Assembly (NCBI GenBank): GCA_025331445.1
Contig: JAIWNE010000069.1
Span: 62,001-126,000, forward strand
DNA: 64,000 nt
Reading direction: 5' to 3'
From: Blakeslea trispora
Lineage: Eukaryota; Mucoromycota; Mucoromycetes; Mucorales; Choanephoraceae
Position 1 is the first letter of the stretch. Every line of letters starts with the position of its first letter. Position numbers and translations under genes: made by a program. The notes beneath the pieces are model-generated. The model was not told where the DNA came from. It worked only from the letters and a program-made list of their open reading frames with translations, and did not search any database. Positions 36,534 to 48,949 of the stretch are shown here, in pieces.

Positions 36534-37531
36534 ATGTCTACTTTATTCAAGACAGCTGAACTTGTCAAGAACAAGTCTAATGAAGCAAAGTCAAAAGACA
36601 AGCGCATCAATAAACAAAGAGTCATGATGCTTTGTTCTCGTGGTGTCACTTACCGGTAAAACATACAAAAAAAAAGAGAGATCTTGTAAGCCATAGGATA
36701 TTAATATCAAGCATAGTTATCGTCACTTGTTGTCTGATCTCGAAGCCATGATGCCTCACTCTAAAAAGGACGCTAAACTCGATACTAAGAACAACCTTTA
36801 CATTTTGAACGAATTAGCCGATCTCAACAACTGTAACAATGCTGTCTTTTTTGAAGTCAGAAAGAAGCAAGATCTGTATGTCTGGATGGCCAAGACACCC
36901 AACGGCCCTTCTGTCAAATTCCACCTTCAAAACTTACACACTATGGACGAATTAAAGATGACTGGTAACTGTTTGAAGGGTTCTCGACACATTTTATCAT
37001 TCGACAAGAGTTTCGATTCTGCACCTCACTGGTCCCTCTTAAAGGAACTTTTGGGTCAAGTCTTCAATGTGCCCAAGGGATCCAGACGCTCCAAGCCTTT
37101 CATCGATCATGTTCTTTCTTTCTCTATTGTCGATAACCGTGTTTGGTTTAGAAATTATCAGGTAAGAAAAGAAAGAAAAATAGTTTATATGCAGGCAAAT
37201 AACTGATGATGTTTCTGTTTAGATTGTTGAAAAGAATGCTCAAAACACACCTGGTTATTCACCAATGGATAAGGATGATATCTCATTAATTGAAATTGGT
37301 CCTCGTTTCTGTCTTACACCTATCCGTATCTTTGAGGGCTCATTTGGTGGTCCCACTGTCTATGAGAACCCTGAATTCATTCATCCCAACTTTGTTCGTT
37401 CTGCTATTCGTAAGGATAAGCTTGAAAAGTACACCAAGAGACAAAAGAACAACTTTGAGCGTGTAAACAGAATTAGAATGGCTGAAGAAAGTAGAGAAAC
37501 CGAGACTAGTGATAAGCGTGTCTTTCAATAA
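36534..37531 (+). CDS. BRX1: Ribosome biogenesis protein Brx1
   Basis: Brix-domain factor needed for 60S subunit assembly in the nucleolus. Exons 36534-36655, 36717-37161, 37223-37531 give 291 aa, the usual length. Seen: RVMMLCSRGVTYRYRHLLSDL at the start of the Brix fold, PHSKKDAKLD, ELADLNNCNNAVFFE, GSRRSKPFIDHVLSFSI, the sigma70-like IEIGPRFCLTPIRIFEGSFGGPTVYENP segment (read in the translation, quoted here in part) and a basic C-terminal KYTKRQKNNFERV tail. Exon joins fall inside Arg40 and after NYQ. Confidence 0.95.
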
Positions 37532-39166
37532 ATAAATAAAAAGGAGAAGGGAATGTGATTATTATTTTTTATTGGAAATGATTAAAAAGAAAGGATGCAG
37601 TCATCGTTCTATTTAAAGGGCAGGGATTTTCGGCTGTCCTTTCATAGAGCATTTCAAAAGGAAGGGCATTCCACTGTCATGCCAATCAAAGTAGAATAGA
37701 ACACTCGCTATCTAACCCATCTCACCCGGTTCGGAGGACAGTGAAGGTGCTTCAAGGAACTCAAATAAATCATTGAGGAAGGAAAGAATAACCATACTTG
37801 CATCAGACTTGAGCCATGTCATTTTCACTTGTTAGTTGAGCATAGAGAGGCTCATTTTGTCTAACCTAAGCACTTCATGCTGTCACTCGGATGACGACCA
37901 TCCAATAGACCTATGATGTATTATAGCGTTTTGTTTCTTATTCAAAATCTTTTATTTTTCGAGATGCAAAAGTCCCAAAACGAATGTGCAGTCTATCCAT
38001 ATACCTCTAGACTTGCAATAACACAATTTCATCTTGCAACATACTTTCTTTTCTTTCTTTTCTTCGGGATATTATCATAGATTGAACTTGAGTCATACAT
38101 GGTTTTTTGTATAGGTGATTGCCTCAAATGTTAAAAAAAAGGTAAGTTTTGTATAATAAAGTGATCGCTCTATCGTTCTATTTAAGGATATTCTCTATTT
38201 AAGAGTGAGATGTTCAAGATGTTTAGTTGCTCTCGAAAAAGAAAAGCGACCGCTGTAGGCATTTCAAATCTTTGGCTGGTCTCTTTGTCGTCTTTGTGCT
38301 TGATGCTGTTGGAGTTGAGAAGATGGAAGATGGTTGTAGAGAAGTCTTTTGGGTGTTTTTGTAGACAAGATGTATTATGAAAACTAAAAGCAACCATTTA
38401 AAAAAAGAATGGGACAACCACTCAACTTCTTATAAGCAGTTCCAATCAAATTTCCATTTATTTGGCTTATATCTTGTTCATTTTAAGCAAGACTGGTATT
38501 GAGTCTTTTTTTGTTTTGTTTGCTTTATTGGATTCAAAGGATTAAATGCTTGCCACAAAGTATCTTCAACAACTGTTCAAATGCTATGAAAAGTATGGAG
38601 AGACTTTGGAGACATTTACTCTATTCAGAACCACAGATATAGAATATTCTTTTTCTTGATGTTATGGTATGCTATCTCATTATGGCTCAACTTGTTTGCT
38701 AGATTACATTCAGGTCTACATTCGTAATGACATTAGGGATACAGCTCAAAGATAGAGCTAATTGCTTCTACACTTTAGACATTTATGGATACTAATGTCA
38801 AGGATTTCATTGTGTTTTTTCTCGATTGTTTCAACTAAAAAGAGAAATAGAAAGTCTCTAAGTTTGTGTGTAATGTTACAAGTCCTAATACGGTCAACAT
38901 TAGTTCTTTTTATTCAACCTGCAGATAGGTTTGATTATTTCGTTTTTCGTTACAAAAAACAAATGCTTTTTTTTAAAAAAAACCTGATCAACCTCTAAGG
39001 ATCGTTAACCTTTGAATTAAATAGAAACAACGCTATTAGATAGAACAGAACTTTTCATGGTTGGTTCATAGAAGCAAATGAGTCTATCATATAAATGTAC
39101 TAGAGTGAAAAAGTAGGTGATAAGCCCTCATATTTTTAGGCAGTAACAAAAAAAAAAGCTTAAAAG
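37532..39166. other. Intergenic, no gene seen
   Basis: 3' region of BRX1 and AT-rich DNA. Short open frames (38182-38417, 38762-38998) have no recognisable domain or splice context. Confidence 0.55.
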
Positions 39167-39470
39167 CGGAGTCTATGCGCACTGACCAGCATCTGGAATG
39201 GTTGGACAGGTGTCACTATAATGAATGTTTTTTTAAAAGGAGTTCATATAGGTTAAAGAAGTAAATGCTAACGAAATATATGATCACTTCTACTTTATTT
39301 CTTCGCTTTTGCTTTTGTAACAAAGCAATCAGCAGTAAAAGATCAGGAGACAAGGAGGTGGGAACAAAAAAAAAGCGAGTCCCATTAGGGACTGTTAAAT
39401 AAATTTTAGCAGTCAAAAATATCATGTGATAGTAGGCTGTCAAAAAGGTATATAAAGGGTCGTTTTCCCC
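39167..39470 (+). promoter_or_regulatory. Shared upstream module, copy 2 (TATA at 39449)
   Basis: Second copy of the module at 9041-9360, same strand. Block A 39167-39249 and block B 39408-39458 keep the order and sequence of the shared motifs (TGACCAGCA, ATGGTTGGACA, GGAGTTCATA; AGCAGTC, CATGTGAT, GCTGTCAAAAAGGTATA). The TATA box is TATATAAA (39449-39456). Similarity fades about 45 bp after the TATA, and the downstream sequence differs from copy 1. Promoter function is inference. Confidence 0.6.
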
Positions 39471-39490
39471 TCTTGTTTTTCTGTTTCTTT

Positions 39491-39800
39491 ATCCTAACTC
39501 TTAGGTGCGCTCTGTCTACGAGCAAGCGTGCTGACGGGTTGAACTCGGCTTTATGCTTGAGTAAGTTTGTTCATTAGGTAGAGATACACCTGATCTTCTA
39601 ACATAATGAGTTATGGTTCGCTCTTGGCGACTTGCCTAGTTTTCTTCCCACGAAGCGCTATGGCATGTAATTATAACCGAGGATGTGATGGTGGAAGGCT
39701 CCTTTTGAGCAGGGATCCTCCCGAGGATCATATAGTTAGGGCTAGACTGCGTGGGCAGGATAACCTAGCTGTATGTGATGGGCGCAATTTAAAGAAAATG
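39491..39800 (+). ncRNA. Candidate non-coding transcript downstream of module copy 2
   Basis: About 300 bp visibly richer in G and C than the surrounding DNA, beginning about 40 bp after the TATA. Contains a hairpin GATCCT-CCCG-AGGATC (39714-39729) and other short complementary arms. A 67-codon open frame (39606-39809, beginning ATG with a hydrophobic LLATCLVFF segment and three Cys) is an alternative explanation: a small protein gene. No RNA family recognised. Low confidence. Confidence 0.28.
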
Positions 39801-40855
39801 AAAATATGAATGGGGAAAGGGATGTAGTATGATTTTTTCTGTAACTGTTTTTAAAAGTATGATGAATATTAGCCAAATTCAACACACTCATCAGCAACAG
39901 TTTCATCTCGACACAACCAGCAATGTTCAATCGCGTGTTTGATGTCAGCCGAAGCAAAGTCTACTCATACAACGAGACGCGCTTCATGAGTTTAGCAAGT
40001 TGGATACCTTTTTTTTTAACTTGTCCATCTCGACTGTACAGTTCAAGACAAGCATTATGGAAAAGTGAGGACTATGGCTCAAACACTCAGCTTCTACATC
40101 CCTCAAAGGCTTGAGATTGGTGTATCAAAAAAAGGAAGATCACAAAGAAACATGAAGCTGATCTCGTTTTCATAAGTTACAACATCGCTCAGTTGTTTTT
40201 GAGCTTCTTGACAAACTTTTCCCCCCGACACTCAGAGACTGATTCACCAAATAATCTGCTTTTTCATAAGATGGAATTACATTAATATGATTGATCAAAG
40301 CAGCCACTGGCAAGTTTATAAAATACTTCAAACTAACAATAGCCAAAAAGATTTTTTTTTCTTTTTCAAAGAAAAGCGATTCTTCTGGTCATACTTTCAT
40401 GAGCGACTATCCTTATCCAAAGTTGAGTGCAATCGATAATGCCCTATTGGGTGTAGTAGATTTAGCCAGACAAGTTCTTACATATTGACTATAAGTCATC
40501 ATCGGTGAAACTACTTTGATTAAGTTACTCTTGATGTCGATAATGAGTAATTCCAAACTGAGATGGATGACAGTCTGGCTATACATAGTAAGAACTGTGC
40601 CACTAGACACCTGTTTAAACAAAAATCATGCCTCTTAGATAGGATCAAATAGAGGCTGTAATCAACAACCATTGTCATAAAGCAGCAACACAATAACAAT
40701 CACTTTTTACTTTCTTTTTTCGATACCACATTCAAGTAGATACAGCTATTGCTTTACATTGATTTTTGATGTTTGTAAAAAAAGAGAGAGATAAAACAAT
40801 GTCTGCACCTAAGCTGTACAATTTTCATAATCTATGTCAAATCTAGTATTCTTTA
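39801..40855. other. Intergenic, no gene seen
   Basis: AT-rich DNA between module copy 2 and the 3' end of the large membrane-protein gene. Open frames at 39923-40114 and 40291-40488 have no recognisable content. Confidence 0.55.
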
Positions 40856-43800
40856 TTAATATAGCCTTCTCTGACCATTCTCCAGATCTGTAAGCCCAAA
40901 GCACCTCATCCACTGTTCATCAGGCACAAGGGAGCCAAACAGTTCTTTCATCTTTTGCCCAAGCTTTAGGAAAAGAGATGGAAAGAAAGAAAGAAAAAAC
41001 AGTAAATAATCAATCTCTTTCTATGAAATGACAGTATCATACCTTATCTAGCTCAATAATGATACTCTCCATCATAACAACGTAAGCGTAATACACCATA
41101 TAGCACTCATCTTTGACAGCTTCACTGCTCGCAGTAAAGTCGTTATTCTTTTTCAAATCTGCAGGAATCTTGGGCATCTGTTGAAGCTTTAACATCAGTT
41201 TTTCTCTGGCTTTTTCTGCAGGTGGTAGATAAGGTGGTAAAGGTGTTTTGAGCTGTAAGGCGGAAGCCAACAGGTAAAAGTAAAGCAATACACTGCCTGC
41301 CATCTCCATCAATTCTTGACTTGCTGGCAGCATAAGATCTCGTCTCACTTGTGTAGCCCATACATCCTTTAGAATGATAATTCGAATGGACAGAAACTTG
41401 TCCAAAATTGCCTGACATGATTCCAAGATAGCTTCATATGTCTTGACAGGAAAAGGACCCTTTAACCGTGGTTCATTGGGAGCATAGGCTAAAAGTCCTT
41501 GAAGTTCCACCAAAGTCACCTGCAAGGCTAGTTCAGTTTGTTGGAATTGGAAAGATCGGATCTCGTTCCTGCGTGCTAGAGCTTCAAGTTCTTCACGCGA
41601 CGTCGAGATTCTATTGAGGTATGGATCTGATGAATTATTGATCACCTGTTTTACCATTTGGCTATATGCCATCTCTGGTCGAGATGTTAACGGCGATTGA
41701 TCTTCTGAATACTCTGACACAAGCTGTTTATAAAGCCAAGATAGGCGAATCAATAGATCTGAGAGTCCCTTGCGCATCTCTCTTCTTGCTTCGTATGGCC
41801 ACACATAAGCAGTGACAAATAAGCCTAGTGTATACATGATTATTGAGATGGTCTTTCTTTAGATAGAAAAAGCTACAAAATGACATTGTGAAATATCTAC
41901 TTTACCAATCATCACACCTGCAGATACAGTAGCGCATCGCATAAATGCCAATTCAATCAGATCTACCGGTGGGTCTTCGTTTTGATGGTTATACATGTAG
42001 GGCACCACTAGATTATAGGACAATAGTGAAAACATACCGAAACGTCCATGTTTATGATTCAAAATGACCCAAAAACAAGGCACAGAGAAAGCCCAACTCA
42101 TGACAAGTAACAAAAGTCCATCATGGGGCAAGATCCAATAGAAAAGCACTGCAATGATAGAGCCCAGCATGGTTGCTAAAACTCGTAGAATGGCTACTTG
42201 ATTTGTGCCACCTACAGTAGGCGACATGACAGCTGTCACAGTGATTAGCATCCAATCCATTTTCCAGCTGACAAAGTAATCCCTAGTCATAGGAAAAAAG
42301 GCCAAAGAGGCAATGATGATCGAGATAAAAGTTGCCTTGAGACCATAGCGTACACTTTGTTTACGAAACCAAGAAAAGAACCCCCATAGATTTAAAAAGA
42401 ACTTTCTGATCTTTGTCTTTGGCTTGGGAGTATGAAGCGTATTAAGTGTGTTGTTGTTGTTTGGCACAATGCTATCAATGGAGCTTTTCTTGTTTAGCTG
42501 CCTGAGTTTCGCTAAATGGTCTTCATATTGGGAAGGTTGGGTATTCAATTTGGTATAAAAGCAAAAACAGAGGAACCAAACTTCGTATGATAAAGAAAAA
42601 TGACCGTTAGACTAATGGTATGTAAAAGGAAACGTACTTACAAGGCTGAACAAGGTACTTTTTAACATAGTACCAGAAGCGACGATCGTTTTTTTGTTCT
42701 TCTTTTTCAAATACAGATTGAACGCATTCAACCAGGATCATCAATTCTTTTGCAAACTCCAAAAGACAAAAGACAAAAAAGTAAACCAAAAAGACATCTT
42801 CAGCGGGAAATTGTGTCATTAAATGCGATTGTAATTCTTTGGGATCTAATGTATATTTCTTTCTAGAAGCGCTTTTCATTTTTCGTTGATACATTCTAGT
42901 CAGGGCCAATTGCTGAGACTCCTCAAAGAGAGACATAGCCATCGCTAGATTCTGGCGTAAAAGTGCAAACGATGGTGTTTTGTCCGCCGTCTGTCCAGTA
43001 AATCGACTCTGAAGATGGACAATGGTTTGCTTGCAGGTAAATGCAAGTGACTTCATCGGTCGTCTAACAGTCTTTATGAATTGAACAAGTGCACCATCTT
43101 CATCAGGCAATTGATCAGAATAGCAACCGTTAAATGAAGGCCTAGTTGTCTTTCGATCATCCTTTATCTCTTCATCCTCATTATTTCGATTGGCAATGGA
43201 TTGGGAAGAAATGGTTTGTTCTCGCTTCATTTCGTACTCCATTTTCTTTCGTTGATTTGTTGGTTTGATATGATAGACAGTATTCCTTTTGGATGTTTTG
43301 GAGTGAGCAGAATCGCTTTGGGATTGCGTAAATGTACCATAAGTATGCGATTTGTTTTTTTCTCCTGTCTTCATGACTTCAAACTGTAAACCACAGCTAC
43401 TGCGAAGACCACCAATATGCTGAGCTAGCCTTTGCAAGCTTGAAACAATAGCATCATACTCAATTGCATGCTTCCAGATGTGTAAATTGTAGAATTCTTT
43501 CTTAGCATCTTCGAGAGAGGATTGGAGAGAAGTAAAGCTAGTTCGATGCGAATTGATGGCATTCTGTAAGTTTTCATTTGCTGCGAATTCAGGTAAGTCC
43601 GTATCAAGTAAGAAAGTCTTGGTCAATAGCTTAAGTAAGATACGAATAGCCATTAGGGTATCATCAATGTCAGATCTACATGTTCAGTAAAAAGAAAAAT
43701 GTTAGAACCAAACCTCGCGAAATTATCTGACTTCACTTTACTTTAATTGTCTTGTTGCTGTCATGGGCCAAATAAACCAACAGACAAAAACTGAGAGGGC

Positions 43801-45372
43801 AGTGCCAATCGTGACAATAGCAAACATCTCTTGTATATATGTAGGGTCAAATTCAGCAGGTACTACCATACCTTCTCTGACCAGCACAGGAAAGATAATC
43901 ATGAATCCTAAGCCGCAACCTAATATACCACGTTGGTTTTTTTTTTTCTTGCAGAGAAGTTTAATTTTTTTTTGAATTTTAAACATACCTGTTCCGATCG
44001 TAGGCTTATTATAATATGCCTTGATAAATGAAAGCACAAATGTGCTACCAGCCAACCAAAAACCTAGAGTGACACAACAGGAGGTAACATAATAGCCTTC
44101 GGATCTTAAATAGATAGCAACCAACATACTCAGTAGAGAGACTATAATTGCACACAAGGTATAAAATAGACCAAATCCGGCAGCTTCCACCATTCCTCCT
44201 ACCGTTTTTGAAGGAAGGAAAAACACGGTAACAGTAGCAATAACATGGCTTGACAATTTGGCAGATCCAAGAAAATTGTGAAAAAAAGGGATAAATGTAA
44301 ACAGCGATCCAAGCAAATAAGCAATACTGCATTTCAGGACCATTTTTTGTTTGTAGGACAAAGTGGGTAAGTGACGTACAAGCCAAGCATAAAGATCTCT
44401 AGATCTATGGTTTCTCTCCTCCTGATTTGCTTTGTAGCGTTGTCGCAAATGCTGATAGTGCTCATCTTCGGAATCTTCACTTGGATTATCTGGTTGGAGG
44501 TCCTGCACAATAATGCTTGGATCTGCTGACGTAGTTGTTGTTAATCTTGTTCTTCTCTCTTCATCTGCTAGTAAGAATTGGTAGAATCTATCAAATAGGG
44601 TTAGACAGAATCCTGTACAGGAGGTTCATGCATAAATTTTTTTTTACTCCTCTGCTTGGTCGCGGCTGCTTGTGTATTCATCTCTATCTACCAATTCGTT
44701 CGATCCATCATAATAGAGATGGTTGTAGTTTCCTCTGTGCTTTCTTCCAAGTTCAAGCGGCGATATTGGAGGTAGTGTGGATAGTGAGACAGACCTTTTC
44801 TGTCGTGTGCCATCATCTAGAACAACTTCATAATCTTCGCTGTAGTTGTCTGGAAAATAAGACCCTGCAGGCGATTGGGAGAGGAACCTGTTATCGAGAG
44901 ATCCATAATAGTAATAGTTACTGGGTATACTACTGGCCATACTTTGTATAAGAGATAAATGATTGGCCATCATGCTGTTGTTGCTTGTGCTTGCTGTCAT
45001 AGGCATCGTGGCTGTAGGATGATATGAAAAGCCAAATTCGTTTGTGTTGATCCTCTTCATCAAATGGCTTGTTCTGTTGAAAATCAAGTCTTCTGCTCGA
45101 CTACTTGAAGAAGGAAGAGCAATCATCTTTAGAGGCTTTTGCTCAATGATTGTTTCTAATTGGTGTCTATCCGACTCGCTTTGTTCATCTTCTTGTTCAC
45201 CTACAGCTGTATGAAATGTCTGTGTTGAAAAATTGCTCTTGCATGATACAGAGGGTAAGGGGAAAATCGAACTCGTTTGGACAAAATTAGTTTTGTTTTC
45301 AGGGCGTTGTCGTGATAATGATGATTCGGATGGTTGAATCCTGTTGGCTGAGAGAACCAGTTTGCTTTGCAT
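40856..45372 (-). CDS. Large multi-pass membrane protein, BRE4 / aromatic acid exporter (ArAE)-like
   Basis: Seven exons on minus: 45372-44648, 44587-43989, 43919-43742, 43675-42642, 42580-41906, 41824-41043, 40963-40856; 1366 aa with all phases matching. Layout: about 270 disordered residues; a first block of about six membrane helices (FSC-like, including KLSSHVIATVTVFFLPS, VGGMVEAAGFGLFY and ending CWFIWP); a long soluble middle; a second helix block (GLKATFISIIIASLAFFP, PTVGGTNQVAILRVLATMLG, FVTAYVWPYEARREMR) and a soluble C-terminal domain. Two repeated six-helix halves with the VGGxxxxAxxR-like segment are typical of the FUSC/ArAE fold (yeast Bre4; bacterial YccS/AaeB; plant ALMT). Substrate is unknown; detoxification or organic-acid efflux is inference. 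Small alternatives at intron 2 are possible: acceptor chosen at 43921-43920 to keep frame. Confidence 0.85.
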
Positions 45373-46255
45373 CTTTTGTTTGCCTTTTGAGTATCAAATC
45401 AATAGTAAAAAAAAAAAGTGGGGGAGAAAGAGAAAAGAAAAACAAAAGCAATAAAAAGAAAGGTGTTGTCCTAAAGTTGCATTATGTCTGAGAAAAAGCC
45501 CTGTGCGATGATTAATTTAAGGGGAAATACGTTTTGTATTTAATGACTATCAGTGATCTTTTTAATCGAAAAGAGCCATTTGCAATATTACAGTTTCGAA
45601 TATCAAGCAGCAAACTCTATCATGATTAGTAAAAAAAAAAGCACTGTTATTTCTTGTTGGTGCTCTTCTTTTTCTTTCCAAAAGGAATGTAATATCGAAG
45701 CAATGCTAATGACTCGAAATGAACACAAACCTTATTTTTCTTCAGATTTCCATGAGCATAAAACAGGGACACTTTTTTTCCATGTTCCAGTCACAATAAA
45801 TGTGTCCTTTAGAAATTTCGGTTTGCCAATATTAATTTCAACTCACTCCTTCGACACGGCTTCTATCGCGTTTAAAGCGCTTTCTTTATTTTGAAAAAGT
45901 TATTGTGAGTAACTAAAATAAGAAGGAATGGGACGGAAGCGCTTTTTTTTTTGCATAGTCTGAGGAATTGCTTCCGCTCTGACATTTAATTTATCGGCGT
46001 GCATGAATCAAGTGTCCCAGGGCATACTAGTGGTTTAGCCAGATAATGGGAACACTTGCACACAAACAATGAAACTGACAAAATAAACAATACGCCTTTT
46101 TGAATTTGGTAAAACAGAAAATGAATATGAAAGACTATTAAATTTATGGTTAGCAAGCAACTCAGGTTTAGATTATGCAGTCACCTGCTCTTTGGTTCTC
46201 AAACTTTTTTTTTCTCTTTTCGTTTTTTTTTTCTTTTTCTTGATTATTTTCTTTG
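45373..46255. other. Divergent intergenic region
   Basis: About 880 bp between the BRE4-like start (minus) and the TPR gene start (plus). T-rich tract at 46205-46250 directly before the TPR gene start. The open frame at 45553-45894 shows no domain. Confidence 0.6.
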
Positions 46256-47564
46256 ATGTCTTTGCGCAACCTCACTAGAACACGTTGGCTTGCACCCAGC
46301 TTGCGTCCTTCAAATACCCGAGCATCCGTATGGCCCAAGCCTGTATTTTATTCAACTCGTGCAAACACAAGAACACCACCACGTCCAATCCGTATTCCAC
46401 CTTTACCTGTTGCTCTCATTAGCGCAGGTCTTCTTTGCCTCGGTATTGGATTGTACGAGCATTTGACTTCAGACGTTCAATCTTTTCCTTCAAACGTTCG
46501 ACAATCACTTCGAAAAGCACTCTATTATCAACAGAACAAAGATCTCCGTCTCTCACTTAAATACTTTCAAGAGGCACTTGCACTTGCCTTGGACTCACCT
46601 GACTTGGAAAAGAATGGAGCTCCTTTGACAGGCATTATGATTCAACTTGGTGCTTTACAGGAAGATATGAATCAATTGCCTGAAGCAAGACAAACACTGA
46701 TTTTGGCTTTGCGTCACTTACTTGGCTTACACGACAATACAAGTCAGGATGTTATCCAGACCATCACACAACAAACTCAACTATCTCACTTCTCGCCTTT
46801 AGACCAAAAAAAGATAGTAGGCATTGCACAGAAATTGGGTGACTTAACAGCACGTATGCATCGTAATGAAGAGGCAGAGGCATGGTATGTGTGGTCTGTG
46901 GAGCATTTGCTTAAATCATCATCAAAACCTGTATCTGAGTATGGTGATTCGTCTGAAGTCTTATTCGATGCTGAGCATATGCCTGATTGGTTGACCAAGA
47001 CAGATGTAGGCGCTGCTTTAGAAGCTTTAGGTGGATTCTATGCTACACAAAACAAGCCAGGGCAAGATAGACTTTATGAAAAGTCATTTTATTTTATATA
47101 CTCATCCTCATCTCAAATAGATTGGCCATTCATCTGTATTTGAGAGCATTGACATTGACCGGCATGACATCTTGCCAAGCAGGTGTATTGATGAACAACT
47201 TGGCTGAAGCCTATGCTGGACTAGGTCAATTCGAAGATGCCAAAATGTGGGGACAAAAGGGATTGGATCTCGTTCGTAACCCTAATACAAGCAAAGTAAA
47301 TCAAGATAACCAAGTATGTGACGAGACATGTGGTGTGCTACTTTTCAATATGGGCATGTTGTTTGAGGTAATTTATATGCAAGAGAAAACAGATAGAGAG
47401 ACTCATTTTCTGTTCAATAGCAAACGCATGATAAAACAAAAGCAGAACAATTTTACAAAAGTGCCAAAGAACATGGTAGAGAGTTTAAGCAGCCTGATTG
47501 TATTCAGCAAGCAGATCGTGCTTTAAGACGTTTGACATTTGAAAAGACAAGAGATAATTTGTAG
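46256..47564 (+). CDS. Mitochondrial TPR protein, Mgr3-like
   Basis: Three exons: 46256-47061, 47121-47367, 47421-47564; 398 aa. The first ~50 residues are Arg/Ser-rich without acids, a likely mitochondrial presequence, followed by one membrane segment (LPVALISAGLLCLGIGLYEHL, residues ~50-70). The remainder is built of TPR-like helical pairs: RKALYYQQNKDLRLSLKYFQEALAL, LGALQEDMNQLPEARQTL, LALGGFYATQNKPG type, LMNNLAEAYAGLGQFEDAKMW (quoted in part). This layout matches fungal Mgr3, which feeds substrates to the i-AAA protease Yme1. The junction after NKPG uses a GC donor (GCAAGA at 47062); the alternative reading through it inserts a poor tail and stop. Converges on the next gene with 132 bp between stops. 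Confidence 0.8.
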
Positions 47565-47696
47565 ATAAAAAAGATAACTATTTCTTTTTTTATTTTTTTT
47601 TGCTGTATAAGCAAAGGAAAGCAGAACTTGAATGTATATATAAATGTAATGAAAAGAATGGTTATCATGATGAAGGAGAAGGGTATTGTAAGGATG

Positions 47697-48949
47697 TTAT
47701 GTGCAGTAAGATATGGAATCCCAATCTTGTTTGATCTTGATCATGGTTGGGTCAAGCTCAGGTTCTTGATAAGTTTTATATAAGGAAGTAGACATCATCA
47801 TGTCATCGAAATATCTGAAAGAGGTTGGAGTTATCGTTGTCTTTACATGGTCTGTTTGATTCAACAGTTCTAATAGTGATTTTGAATGGGTTGATTTAGA
47901 CAACATGGGCTGATGCTTTTGCTGCAGCGTAACACCAAAATCAAAACCAGTAGAGAAGGGTGAATAGTATCGAGTTCTTTCTGACGCTATCTCTTCCTCT
48001 TCGAAATGGGGTGCTGGAAGATGCCGGCTAGAAAAGAAAGGAGAGCTAGAAGAACTACTGGTGGTAATACTGTCATTATCACTCAAACAAGGCAAGTCCG
48101 ATTCGCTTAGTTCAGGCTTATCTTGCTCAAGCAACTTGGGTTGGGCATTAGCTGCAACACAGGACCAAGAGGGATGCGTATCTGTCTTTAGCTTCTGATC
48201 TTGCTTCCTTGAGCACTTTTTCTTGTTTGTTCTTTTCTTTTTCTTTTTACAGGGCTTATTGTCAGTAGAAGGGTAGGTAGTGTTGTCTGAAGGTGTCTTT
48301 TTGGATTTCTTCACTAATGTCCATTCATCAGAGTGAGCCATGCTTGTTGTTACTTTAGGAGAGAAAGAAGCAACATTGAGTTTATCTTGATCATTTGTAT
48401 TTTTATGTGATTGCTGAATCAAGGAGGCTGAATTGCTTTTAATTATTTGTTTATTTTCATTGCTTGAGTTTTTGGTTGCATGATTGTTGAGCCTGTTGTT
48501 GGTCACTCCTTCCTTTTGGTCTTTTTGCGTTTTAGGGACTGTCAAGTAAGGATCTGTTGTTGTATTGCTCATTGCTGGGGTTTGAACCTCGGGACACAAA
48601 CTGTCTGGGATAATATTGGTGTCTCCTTTCTTGTAAGCGATTAAATTAATTTGAGAAAGACACGAGTAACCGAATTGTTTTAAATTTAAATAGTGTATCG
48701 ATGCCTACATAACAAAGTCAAATCAATCACCAAGTCCTATATATAGTAACTTTGGGTTCTTACATGATGCAGCATGTCTGTTTGGCCGATCCATTGCTGT
48801 AACTTGGAGAGAAAAAAACACCTTGCTGACTTGGAAATAGAGTCAACATAATGAACTGCTGCTAAAGTCAGACGCCAGCAGTTGAACAAAACAAATATGA
48901 TCCAATTTGGCAGATAGGTTGCTATTTTGTGTCTATTCATTATCTCCAT
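47697..48949 (-). CDS. Orphan single-pass membrane protein
   Basis: Not recognised. Proposed exons 48949-48764 and 48629-47697 (134-nt intron, GTAAGA donor, phase 0) give 372 aa. Exon 1 encodes a short N-terminus and a hydrophobic segment WIIFVLFNCWRLTLAAVHYV, then QQWIGQTDMLHH. Exon 2 is hydrophilic and probably disordered: Asn/Thr/Lys-rich, a strongly basic stretch KPCKKKKKRTNKKKCSRK, a Ser run with acidic flanks, then a small ordered-looking C-terminus (LLELLNQTD; SFRYFDDMMM; ending WDSISYCT). The second exon alone has an ATG at 48572 (291 aa), so the N-terminal exon is less certain. The basic stretch could be a nuclear localisation signal if exon 1 is not used. Confidence 0.5.

Noticed and set aside
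48576..48597. GGTTCAAACCCC on the minus strand resembling a tRNA T-loop
   Set aside because: The flanking bases do not form a 5-bp T stem and no acceptor, D or anticodon arms are found; it is coding sequence.
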